Assembly (NCBI GenBank): GCA_001689485.1
Contig: LUJQ01000010.1
Location: 1 to 43,477, forward strand
Reading direction: 5' to 3'
From: Bacteroidales bacterium M6
GTDB taxonomy: Bacteria > Bacteroidota > Bacteroidia > Bacteroidales > Muribaculaceae
DNA: 43,477 bases
This document shows, piece by piece, positions 36,282-43,409 of the stretch (positions within the stretch are counted from its first letter, which is position 1; each line of letters starts with the position of its first letter). The position numbers and the translations under genes were made by a program. The notes under the pieces were generated by a model that worked only from the letters and a program-made list of their open reading frames with translations, was not told the origin of the DNA and made no database searches.

Positions 36282-36935
36282 ATGAACAAGACACTTCACA
36301 TACCATATACTCCCGCTCTCGACAATCTTTCGCTTGAAGAAGTGGCAAACGCCCTTGAAGACGGGGGCGCACGCTTTTCAGTGGAATCATTAAACTGGCC
36401 GGGAGAATTCCCTTACCGCCCGCTCACAGTCATTACTGCCGCACATTCCGGCAAATTTATCTACCTGGATTTCCTTGTGCGGTGCAACTATCTACGGGCG
36501 GTACACTACACCGACAACTCCCCGGTAAGCGAAGACTCGTGTGTGGAATTCTTTGTATCACCCGGTTCCTCAACCGAGGCATACTGGGCCTTCGAACTTA
36601 ACTGCATAGGCACAATCAATGCAGCATTCTGCACCCGAAGGAATGAATGCGCACAGCTTCCTGGCGAACTATTGCAAAAAATCGGACGTTACGCATCCGT
36701 TGGCAACAGGCCGTTTCAGGAAGTCGAAGGCTCGTTTATATGGAGTGTAGTGATGGCAATCCCGCTCGAAATCCTAGGGATAGAATATAACGGCAAGCCG
36801 GTGACCATGCGCGGTAATTTCAACAAATGTGCCGAAGCCACGTCCCAACCCCACTATCTCAGCTGGGCCCCGATCAAAACACCTGCCCCGGATTTCCACC
36901 GGCCGGAGTTTTTCGGCGACATCATCCTCGACTGA
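36282..36935 (+). CDS. carbohydrate-binding family 9-like protein
   Basis: 217 residues resembling the CBM9-like beta-sandwich (DOMON-type) proteins that are common as stand-alone genes in Bacteroidales. Recognisable pieces are VHYTDNSPVSEDSCVEFFVS, YWAFELNCIGTINA, WSVVMAIPLEILG and the end YLSWAPIKTPAPDFHRPEFF. There is no signal peptide, which is odd for a glycan-binding module and suggests an intracellular role or non-glycan ligand. It follows the LysE-type exporter by 24 bases. Confidence 0.8.
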   Translation: MNKTLHIPYTPALDNLSLEEVANALEDGGARFSVESLNWPGEFPYRPLTVITAAHSGKFIYLDFLVRCNYLRAVHYTDNSPVSEDSCVEFFVSPGSSTEAYWAFELNCIGTINAAFCTRRNECAQLPGELLQKIGRYASVGNRPFQEVEGSFIWSVVMAIPLEILGIEYNGKPVTMRGNFNKCAEATSQPHYLSWAPIKTPAPDFHRPEFFGDIILD

Positions 36936-36953
36936 TACCATCCCCATAACTTA

Positions 36954-36991
36954 TCCTGCAAAGCAGGACGGCCGGCCATTTCCCAGCCGGC
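36954..36991 (+). other. paired hairpins upstream of glutamine synthetase
   Basis: TCCTGC/GCAGGA with a 3-base loop (36954-36968) and GCCGGC/GCCGGC (36971-36976 / 36986-36991). They lie between the CBM9-like stop and the glutamine synthetase gene; they may end the first transcript or sit in the leader of the second. A palindromic GTATATATAC follows just before the gene. Confidence 0.35.
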
Positions 36992-37052
36992 ACCAACCTT
37001 AAACCAACCACACCTTAAATCTGTATATATACAAAACAAAAATCTTTCAGTA

Positions 37053-38555
37053 ATGGATAAGATTGCACTTACAAAAAACCTTGTGGTGAAATTTCTCGGC
37101 AAAGAGCCTAAAATGTTCACCCGTAACGACATCATCGAATATATCGTGAAAAACGATATTGAAATGGTCAACTTCATGTATCCCGCAGGCGACGGGCGTT
37201 TGAAAACCCTTAATTTCGTTATCAACGACCTCGGCTACCTGAAAACTATACTCACCTCGGGCGAACGCGTTGACGGCTCCAGCCTGTTTTCATTCATCGA
37301 AGCCGGCAACAGCGACCTTTACGTGGTTCCACGCTATGCCACGGCTTTCCGCGACCCATTTGCCGAAATCCCGACCATCAGCATGCTTTGCAGCTTCTTC
37401 GATAAGGATGGCAACCCGCTTGCAACTTCGCCTGAGCAAACCTTGCGAAAAGCATGCCGTGCATTCCACAACGAAACCGGGCTGGAATTCGAGGCAATGG
37501 GCGAACTTGAATACTATGTCATCTCTCCCGACGACGGGATGTTTCCTGCCACCGACCAGCGCGGCTATCACGAATCAGCACCATATGCCAAGTTCAACGA
37601 ATTCCGGTCGAAATGCATGCAATATATAGCCCAGACCGGCGGGCGCATCAAATACGGCCATTCCGAGGTCGGCAATTTCACTCTTGAAGGGATGAACTAT
37701 GAGCAGAACGAAATCGAATTCCTCCCTGTTGCTGCCGAAGAAGCTGCCGACCAACTGATGCTGGCCAAATGGGTTATCCGCAATCTCGCTTTCCAAATGG
37801 GATTCAATGTGACTTTCGCGCCAAAAATCACAACAGGCAAAGCTGGCTCCGGGCTGCATATCCACATGCGTCTGACCCGCGACGGACGTAACGTCATGCT
37901 AGGGGCAAACAAACAGTTGAGCGACGATGCACGCCGTATGATTGCCGGCCTTATGGATATGGCACCATCCATTACAGCCTTCGGCAACACAAACCCGACA
38001 AGCTACTTCCGCCTTGTACCACATCAGGAAGCCCCCACAAACGTATGCTGGGGCGACCGCAACCGCTCCGTACTGGTGCGTGTGCCATTAGGCTGGACTG
38101 CCGACAGCGACATGAGCGTTCTCGCCAATCCCCTTGAGCAGCCATCAGGTTTCGACGCGTCTCAAAAACAGACCGTCGAAATCCGGTCGGCTGACGGGTC
38201 GGCTGACATCTACCTCCTTCTCGCCGGTCTTGCAGTGGCCGCTCGCCACGGTTTTGAAATGCCGGACGCACTGAAAGTGGCTGATGACACCTATGTAAGC
38301 GTAAATATCCATGACGAAGCCAACGCCGACCGGGTGGCACGCCTGCAACAGCTCCCAACGAACTGCGCCCAAAGCGCGGATTGCCTCGACGCCAGTCGCA
38401 ATGTCTATGAAGCCCATGGGGTGTTCCCTCCCGCAATGATTAACGGTCTGATTCGCAATTTGCGTGCATTTAACGATAATGACCTCTCGGAAAAAGCAAA
38501 CAAAAATCCCGAGTTAATGCGCACCCTAGTTGACCAGTACTTCCATTGCGGATAA
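37053..38555 (+). CDS. glnA: glutamine synthetase (GSI-like)
   Basis: ATP-dependent condensation of glutamate and ammonia to glutamine; cytosolic. 500 residues. N-terminal beta-grasp domain (about 15-110, VNFMYPAGDGRLKTLNFVIN, GERVDGSS), catalytic domain with AMGELEYYVI (metal Glu), NEIEFLPVAAEEAAD, GKAGSGLHIHMRLTRDG and NRSVLVRVPLG. No NLYDLP-like adenylylation site is visible near the C-terminus (EKANKNPELMRTLVDQ), so GlnE-type regulation is unlikely. Much shorter than the ~730-residue GSIII that many Bacteroidales also carry. The gene symbol is given for family membership; a GlnA-like homologue with another substrate is possible. Confidence 0.85.
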   Translation: MDKIALTKNLVVKFLGKEPKMFTRNDIIEYIVKNDIEMVNFMYPAGDGRLKTLNFVINDLGYLKTILTSGERVDGSSLFSFIEAGNSDLYVVPRYATAFRDPFAEIPTISMLCSFFDKDGNPLATSPEQTLRKACRAFHNETGLEFEAMGELEYYVISPDDGMFPATDQRGYHESAPYAKFNEFRSKCMQYIAQTGGRIKYGHSEVGNFTLEGMNYEQNEIEFLPVAAEEAADQLMLAKWVIRNLAFQMGFNVTFAPKITTGKAGSGLHIHMRLTRDGRNVMLGANKQLSDDARRMIAGLMDMAPSITAFGNTNPTSYFRLVPHQEAPTNVCWGDRNRSVLVRVPLGWTADSDMSVLANPLEQPSGFDASQKQTVEIRSADGSADIYLLLAGLAVAARHGFEMPDALKVADDTYVSVNIHDEANADRVARLQQLPTNCAQSADCLDASRNVYEAHGVFPPAMINGLIRNLRAFNDNDLSEKANKNPELMRTLVDQYFHCG

Positions 38556-38562
38556 TAATGGG

Positions 38563-38705
38563 AAGAAGTTGAGAAATTCAGAAATTAAGAAGTCAAGTTG
38601 CCAAAAATCGAAACCGGTGATAACAACCCGCTGGTTTAAACATAAAAAACTGCATTACCGATATAACCAACCTGGCTTCTTAATTTCTGAATTTCTCAAC
38701 TTCTT
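38563..38705. repeat. large hairpin element with perfect 30-bp arms
   Basis: AAGAAGTTGAGAAATTCAGA... at 38563-38592 is the exact reverse complement of 38676-38705. Pairing continues inward for eight more positions (38593-38600 with 38668-38675, one mismatch and one G-U). The 67-base remainder has a short AAACC/GGTTT stem. It begins 8 bases after the glutamine synthetase stop. The AT-rich arms and lack of T tract make it unlike an ordinary terminator; it may be a chromosomal repeat or MITE. I see no target duplication. Confidence 0.7.
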
Positions 38706-38737
38706 AGCTTCTTTCACACAAAAAATATCGTGAAACA

Positions 38738-38769
38738 TTTGGCAATATCAGAAAAACTCACTACCTTTG
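38738..38769 (+). promoter_or_regulatory. promoter of tRNA-Glu
   Basis: TTTG (38738-38741), 20-bp spacer, TACCTTTG (38762-38769): the best full -33/-7 match in the window. The tRNA begins 58 bases after the box. Confidence 0.7.
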
Positions 38770-38827
38770 CATCGTTCAAAACAAAGGCTTGCAGCGGCAA
38801 GCGCGATTGAACAACAAAACAGCTAAC

Positions 38828-38900
38828 GGCGATTTAGTGTAGTGGCCTAGCACGCCACCCTCTCACGGTGGAGACCCGGGTTCGATTCCCGGATTCGCTA
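38828..38900 (+). tRNA. tRNA-Glu (anticodon CUC)
   Basis: 73 bases, cloverleaf complete: D stem GTGT/GCAC, anticodon stem CCACC/GGTGG with loop CTCTCAC (anticodon CTC, reads GAG), T stem CCGGG/CCCGG with TTCGATT loop, discriminator A, no encoded CCA. The acceptor stem GGCGATT/ATTCGCT has a G-U first pair and a U-U mismatch at the sixth position. Terminator follows two bases after the end. Confidence 0.92.
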
Positions 38901-38901
38901 C

Positions 38902-38932
38902 AAAAGAGTTACCAAAACGGTAACTCTTTTTT
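38902..38932 (+). terminator. terminator of tRNA-Glu
   Basis: Perfect 12-bp stem AAAAGAGTTACC (38902-38913) / GGTAACTCTTTT (38919-38930) followed by TT. Canonical intrinsic terminator. Confidence 0.8.
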
Positions 38933-39010
38933 GTGTATAACCAACAACCACTTTGAGCCGGATAAAGACCAAGTGCGGACTAATTGCAAACAGCACCACC
39001 ATAGTGAAAC

Positions 39011-39045
39011 AAAACGCCCACGGAGGGATTCCCCGTGGGCGTTTT
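39011..39045. terminator. bidirectional terminator after the thioredoxin-fold gene
   Basis: Perfect 13-bp stem AAAACGCCCACGG (39011-39023) / CCGTGGGCGTTTT (39033-39045) with T-rich exit on both strands. It ends the minus-strand gene whose stop is at 39069 and insulates it from the tRNA. Confidence 0.8.
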
Positions 39046-39068
39046 TGTGTTTATCAAAAAGATAGAAT

Positions 39069-39572
39069 TTAGCCGATGATAGCCTGAAGGTCAGAAATCG
39101 TCGGGTCGGCTGCTACCAGTTCCCCTTTTGGATTGATTACAAAAGTTCGCAGACCTTCGTTCATTCGATAAGCCTGACGGAGGGCATATGCCTCGTCGGC
39201 ATCTTCGATGTGAAATTGCGAGTTTTCGTCAAGATTGTCAAGCCGCACTATCTCTTTCATAAGATTCTCGGAACGGTCAAAATTAACCGATACAATCTCG
39301 AGGTTATGTGCTTTGCCTGGGTCGGAAATACCGCGAACGTAAGCCGCTACATCGTTTTGCATCATTCGTGACTGCGCGTCGGCAGCCGACCAAAACGAAA
39401 GAATCACCCAGTTTCCTTCGAGAGATTCGAGCGACATTTCACCGTCGCAACTATTTATCACCAACGCTGGTGCCTTCTCTCCAAGAACCGCCTCCTGACG
39501 TTTATCGACAAACGCCGAAGTCGTTACAAGCAACATAACAAAACCTGCAATTAAAGCAAAAAGTTTTTTCAT
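39069..39572 (-). CDS. exported thioredoxin-fold (TlpA/AhpC-like) protein lacking CXXC
   Basis: 167 residues from ATG 39572 (MKKLFALIAGFVMLLVTTSA signal peptide). The AhpC/TSA-TlpA fold is evident: KAPALVINSCDGEMSLESLE, GNWVILSFWSAADAQ, IVSVNFDRSENLMKEIV and LRTFVINPKGELVAADP. The position where TlpA proteins carry WCxxC reads WSAADAQSR, so both redox cysteines are gone; the only Cys in the mature protein is in INSCDGE. It is therefore unlikely to be a disulfide reductase and may be a binding or scaffold protein. Its promoter is not obvious; the structured RNA transcript starting near 39877 lies upstream on the same strand. Confidence 0.8.
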   Translation of the reverse strand: MKKLFALIAGFVMLLVTTSAFVDKRQEAVLGEKAPALVINSCDGEMSLESLEGNWVILSFWSAADAQSRMMQNDVAAYVRGISDPGKAHNLEIVSVNFDRSENLMKEIVRLDNLDENSQFHIEDADEAYALRQAYRMNEGLRTFVINPKGELVAADPTISDLQAIIG

Positions 39573-39736
39573 TATCATAATTTGAGGTTCATAATTCAGG
39601 AAACCTCCCGGGAGCAACCGATAGGGGCAAACACAACCCATGTTTCCGCAATCCCGCACAAACGCCCCCACACCCGCCAACAGGTGCATGGGCTTCTACG
39701 TGGAATCCTTATCGGGGAATCAATCACAAGAGCGAT

Positions 39737-39877
39737 GCAAAATCACATGTGAAGTGATTAATTATATACTATAAAAGCAATCCCTCGGGAACTGTGTCTT
39801 TGTTTTGTCATCGACCGGTTTCCTTGCCGAGTTTCGGCTATGGCGCCACCTCTGTAGCACCCATTATTTGCTCTTTC
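39737..39877 (-). ncRNA. candidate structured small RNA (possibly 6S-Flavo-like)
   Basis: Minus-strand transcript of about 140 nt with its own strong promoter. The end helix AAGAGCAA (39875-39868) pairs with TTGCTTTT (39780-39773, eight pairs, one G-U). Inside are GCCGA-AAC-TCGGC, GGTGC/GCGCC and GGAA/TTCC helices. A stem AATCAC/GTGATT (39741-39759) followed by TTTT forms a terminator. A closing stem around a largely non-coding interior, near a strong promoter, fits 6S-type RNA; the Bacteroidetes 6S-Flavo family is my best guess from memory, but the alternative is a leader or riboswitch of the thioredoxin-fold gene 165 bases beyond. Confidence 0.45.
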
Positions 39878-39882
39878 GGGTA

Positions 39883-39914
39883 CAAAGTTACGAATAATAC
39901 AACTAACCGCCAAA
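39883..39914 (-). promoter_or_regulatory. strong promoter of the candidate small RNA
   Basis: Minus strand: TTTG (39914-39911), 20-bp spacer, TAACTTTG (39890-39883). Both elements match the consensus; transcription should start at about 39877-39879, right at the closing stem. Confidence 0.65.
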
Positions 39915-40496
39915 TTTAGTTCATTAACAACCACTAACTTAGCTTAAAAATAAGCCAAAAAACGCCCCTGTGTCGCACCAAGGCCATTATTGTTAACGTT
40001 AGTTAATGCAGGGTTGAACCCACAAAAACATCCCCAAGCCAAAGCGAAAATCCAAGCACGGATTCCAAGCTTTTCAAAACAAAACAAGCCCGCATTATTT
40101 ATTCGGAATGATTCCGAATAGTAAAATTTGCCGCAATTTTTACAGACCTACCACTCTAGGCAATAAAGTTGTGGCGATTATGAAATTAGCTCACCGGGGC
40201 ATAACCAATGCCCACAAAGTCATTAAACCATAACTGGCTATCATTCAGCCCTCTCCAATCATCCATCGGTAGCAGCACTTTAACATTTTTATAACCGCCT
40301 GAAAAACAGCCGCGTTTGTTTTCCCTCAAAAAAACAAGTAAAACCGGATTTGTTTTTCAACAAAAATTGGTGGAAATTTGTACTGGAAAAAAGGTCAATC
40401 TCCGCCCAATCCTTCTAACCATGGAATTCAAGGCGGTTACAATTTCTGAGTGATTCAAAAAAAATCATTCTTTAATAAAAAGGTATACACAAACCG
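39915..40496. other. AT-rich region upstream of dnaA with a 21-bp palindrome
   Basis: No gene. A perfect palindrome TATTCGGAA...TTCCGAATA (40100-40120, centre G at 40110) precedes TAAAATTTG, a near -7 box. One near-match DnaA box (GTATACACA) lies just before the dnaA start around 40482-40490; a full TTATACACA match lies on the minus strand at 38932-38940 outside this stretch. No cluster of boxes is seen, so an origin here is not established. Confidence 0.45.
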
Positions 40497-41879
40497 ATGA
40501 GCAAAACCCATCAACAATTGTGGGAGGATTGTTTGCGCATAATCGCCGACAATATCCGCCCCGAACAATACGACGCCTGGTTCAAGCCTGTGACGTCGCT
40601 CGGATTTGAAAACGGGCGACTGACATTGAGCGTGCCTTCGCCGTTCTTTGCCGAGCATCTGGAAGATACTTATCTGACAATACTCGGTGCCACCCTTCGC
40701 CGTGTTTATGGCGAAGAGGTAAGGTTGTTTTATCACTACAACCAAATCAGCAACCGTCCCGACACAGGCATCGACGAGGCAGGGCTTTCCTCCTCCCCTG
40801 CCCTGAAACGCCCGGCGGCTACCGACCTTTTCCAAACCAAGGTGGAGGCGACCTTCAATTCGCAACTCAACCCCAAGTATACCTTTGAAAATTATTGCGG
40901 TTCCACCTCTAATAAAATAGCCAAGGCGATAGGTGAGGCAATCGCCAACGATCCGAAATGCAAAACGTTCAACCCGTTATTTGTTTTCGGCCCTACAGGT
41001 GTAGGGAAAACCCACCTCATCCAGGCAATCGGCATCAAAATCAGGGAAAACAACCCGTTGGCCCGCATCCTGTATGTCAGTGCGCGTTTGTTCGAAAGCC
41101 AATATACCGTTGCATCACATAACGGCAAGATTAACGAATTCATCAACTTTTATCAAAGTATCGACACTTTGATAATTGATGACATACAAGACCTCATCGA
41201 CAAGCCACGCACCCAAGGCACATTCTTCCACATATTCAACCATCTGCATCAGAACCAAAAGCAGATAATATTGTCGAGCGACTGCTGCCCCACCCAGCTC
41301 AAGGGTATGACCGACCGCCTGTTGTCGAGGTTCAAATGGGGTATGACCGTGGAGCTTGAGCGCCCCGACTTGCAGTTGCGCCGCAACGTGCTGCGCCTTA
41401 AAGCCGACCAGGACGGATTGCGCCTTCCCGAAGAGGTTATGGATTTCATAGCAGAAAACGTAACCGACAGCGTGCGCGAACTCGAAGGCATCGTTGTTTC
41501 TCTTTTAGCCCATGCAACGGTGATGAACCGCGACATAACGGTTGACCTAGCGCGCCACGTGATGGCCAACGTGGTGAAAATGCACCGCCGCACCATAAAT
41601 TTCGAAATGATTACACAAGGGGTGGCATCGCATTTCAACATCGACCCCGAAGCCATATTCACCAAATCACGCAAACGCGAGATATCCGATGCCCGACAAA
41701 TGGTAATGTATATGGCCAAAAAGCATGCAAAAATGCCCCTTACAGCCATCGGCACACGCCTTTCACGCAATCACGCAACTGTGATTTATGCCTGCAAAAA
41801 CATCGAACAACGACTCCCGTTCGAGAAACAACTGCAAGAGGATGTTGCCGCGATAGAAAAGACATTCATAGCCGATTAA
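40497..41879 (+). CDS. dnaA: chromosomal replication initiator protein DnaA
   Basis: AAA+ ATPase that binds DnaA boxes and melts the origin. 460 residues: N-terminal oligomerisation domain I (about 1-90, LWEDCLRIIADNIRPEQYDAW), variable linker, AAA+ domain with Walker A GPTGVGKTHL (about 165-174), Walker B LIIDDIQDL, sensor region GMTDRLLSRFKWGM, and the C-terminal DNA-binding HTH (about 370-460) with the DnaA signature TAIGTRLSRNHATVIYACKN. Single gene; two hairpins follow its stop. Confidence 0.97.
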   Translation: MSKTHQQLWEDCLRIIADNIRPEQYDAWFKPVTSLGFENGRLTLSVPSPFFAEHLEDTYLTILGATLRRVYGEEVRLFYHYNQISNRPDTGIDEAGLSSSPALKRPAATDLFQTKVEATFNSQLNPKYTFENYCGSTSNKIAKAIGEAIANDPKCKTFNPLFVFGPTGVGKTHLIQAIGIKIRENNPLARILYVSARLFESQYTVASHNGKINEFINFYQSIDTLIIDDIQDLIDKPRTQGTFFHIFNHLHQNQKQIILSSDCCPTQLKGMTDRLLSRFKWGMTVELERPDLQLRRNVLRLKADQDGLRLPEEVMDFIAENVTDSVRELEGIVVSLLAHATVMNRDITVDLARHVMANVVKMHRRTINFEMITQGVASHFNIDPEAIFTKSRKREISDARQMVMYMAKKHAKMPLTAIGTRLSRNHATVIYACKNIEQRLPFEKQLQEDVAAIEKTFIAD

Positions 41880-41883
41880 GACA

Positions 41884-41923
41884 GACCCGGATAAAGAGGG
41901 GGGCATAATGGCTCATCCGGGTC
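41884..41923 (+). terminator. hairpin downstream of dnaA
   Basis: GACCCGGAT (41884-41892) pairs with ATCCGGGTC (41915-41923), five bases after the stop. 22-base loop, no T tract. Confidence 0.4.
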
Positions 41924-42042
41924 GTCGCTTGCAGGATTCGGCTTCGGTCATTGACCTCGGCCAACTCCTTTCAGCCTCACCCGCAATCCCCTGCCATCTG
42001 AACCATTCTGACAGCGCCCTCGCCATACGGACGAAAACCTCA

Positions 42043-42077
42043 GCGGTGTGCCAAAATATTGGATTTTGACACACCGC
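42043..42077. terminator. second hairpin between dnaA and the insertion-sequence remnant
   Basis: GCGGTGTG (42043-42050) / CACACCGC (42070-42077), continued inward after a C-A mismatch by CAAAAT / ATTTTG. Fourteen pairs around a 5-base loop; it may end transcripts from both sides. The 280 bases between dnaA and 42159 hold no gene. Confidence 0.45.
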
Positions 42078-42158
42078 CTTCTATGCAAACACGATTTTCA
42101 GGGTCAGTAGCAAAACCCGGTTGAATTGTTAAAAATTTACCCGAAAGTAAAAATATTT

Positions 42159-42380
42159 TTAGGCGCATAGTTTTGATAGTCGGAAAAGGAAGAACGGAAT
42201 GTCGGTGACACCCCTGAACTGGCTTCGGAATGCTTTGACTTTGGCATTGAACGATTCGGCCCCGGCATTGGTGGAACGGTTTAAGAAGCAGTTCAGGATT
42301 GTGTCATAGTGGTTGCGGAATGTCTCTGAGACAGTGCGGAATTGTCCGCCGCTATCGAACGGATGCTCTCGGGGGTGGAT
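42159..42380 (-). pseudogene. ISL3-type transposase, C-terminal fragment
   Basis: The minus strand encodes about 73 residues ending in the hallmark C-terminus of ISL3-family (IS204/IS1001/IS1096/IS1165) transposases: LNCFLNRSTNAGAESFNAKV, KAFRSQFRGVTDIPFFLF and RLSKLCA, stop at 42159-42161. The final catalytic Glu (in AESFNAK) is kept, but the whole central DDE region with both Asp residues is absent: the fragment starts immediately after the stop of the preceding N-terminal-region protein. It is a collapsed, inactive element. Confidence 0.8.
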
Positions 42381-42608
42381 TCAATCCTCCTCTTTTAAAA
42401 AAGCTACGAACTCGGGGGGCAGGCGTGAGCCATCTTCCGTCATGTCGTAGTCATAGGTGAGGATACTTACGTCACCGGTGTCACGCCATTTTCTGCGCCT
42501 CACATGCAGGAAGACCGCTTTGCCTCGTATGGGAAAACCCTGTATGACGCGTTCTTCGGTAAAGCCATACTCCCTTACCGCACCTTTCTTAGAGTCCTCT
42601 CGCGACAT
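42381..42608 (-). pseudogene. ISAon1-type transposase N-terminal-region protein, truncated
   Basis: 75 residues from ATG 42608. The sequence GFPIRGKAVFLHVRRRKW followed by PPEFVAFLKEED matches the C-terminal half of the small protein that precedes the transposase in ISAon1-type elements (a CXXC-free N-terminal domain split off as its own gene). The usual N-terminal half is missing: in the same frame upstream there is a stop within about 10 codons (YERGYM precedes the start). With the following fragment it marks a decayed two-gene insertion sequence. Confidence 0.7.
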
Positions 42609-43025
42609 GTAACCGCGCTCGTAAAGTCAGTAGTCAAGGCGATTGTCGCACTCCTTATAATCGACAAACTCAAAATTCTCTGTTATAAAAGACGGAAAGA
42701 TCGTCCCTAACACCCGCCATTGTTTCATAAGGCAAAGTTCGCTATAATTCCCTTTTTTAACAACCGCTTTTTTACATTGGCCCCACAAAAGTCACCCCCC
42801 CCATGCTAACATGCTGAAATACTGCTCATTATGCGTGTCGCGACAGGCACATATCTTTTATTACGGTGGGTTAATGCACTGATAATCAGAGCATATTTCA
42901 AATTCATCCAAATCCATTCAGCGTCATTCAACCCCACATCACCGCCACGCAACCCTAAACTTTAACAGACTTTAACTATGTTCCGGCGGTAAAAAATGTG
43001 GTGACCTCAGCCAAATTTTTGCCGG
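42609..43025. other. non-coding spacer with short repeats
   Basis: No gene. It holds ATTCA words at 42902, 42915 and 42925, a tandem ACTTTAAC pair around 42958-42980, and a hairpin GTGGTGACC (42998-43006) / GGTCACCAC (43025-43033) whose right arm overlaps the target duplication of the MITE. Confidence 0.4.
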
Positions 43026-43206
43026 GTCACCACGTAACTATTCAGCGAATAAGTAAAACAAATAATACTAATAATCAATGACTTATAAAACATGTTATTT
43101 TTGAGACCAACAAAAATAACATCCATTTTCTGTGATTTATGAAATTGGTGCATTGGTAAGCGTCTGAAAATCAAGAAAGGATTTCGCTGAATAGTTACGT
43201 CACCAC
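43026..43206. mobile_element. MITE with IS66-type ends and 8-bp target duplication
   Basis: Terminal inverted repeats of 16 bp (GTAACTATTCAGCGAA at 43034-43049, its exact complement at 43183-43198) enclose a 165-bp element. Both sides carry the direct repeat GTCACCAC (43026-43033 and 43199-43206). GTAA ends and 8-bp duplications are the hallmarks of the IS66 family, so this is probably a non-autonomous IS66 derivative. It contains no gene but has a perfect 12-bp internal hairpin (ATGTTATTTTTG/CAAAAATAACAT, 43092-43122). Confidence 0.85.
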
Positions 43207-43356
43207 GCTCAAATCTAAAATTATGTTAAATCCGCGGTTCGAGTGGCGCATTTTTCAGCCAAGAACCAGAGCTCTCGGCACCTCCAGGAAATGAGTACAC
43301 GAAATGAGTACGTTATAATTTGAAGACAATGTGATGATTTTGTTGGGCTTATATAG

Positions 43357-43409
43357 TTGGGATTCGGGATGTTATTATTAACTTTGTGATTGGACAGACG
43401 AAGTCTGTC
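43357..43409 (+). promoter_or_regulatory. promoter and 5' hairpin reading off the right edge
   Basis: TTGG (43357-43360), 18-bp spacer, TAACTTTG (43379-43386). The predicted transcript begins with a perfect hairpin GACAGAC-GAA-GTCTGTC (43393-43409). No complete gene follows within the window; the downstream gene or small RNA lies beyond 43477. Confidence 0.5.

Noticed and set aside
38905..39065. Plus-strand frame running through tRNA-Glu and two terminators
   Set aside because: It is formed by structural RNA and terminator sequence and cannot be a gene.
39915..40496. Replication origin with clustered DnaA boxes
   Set aside because: Only near matches are visible; no repeated TTATNCACA cluster or clear unwinding array.
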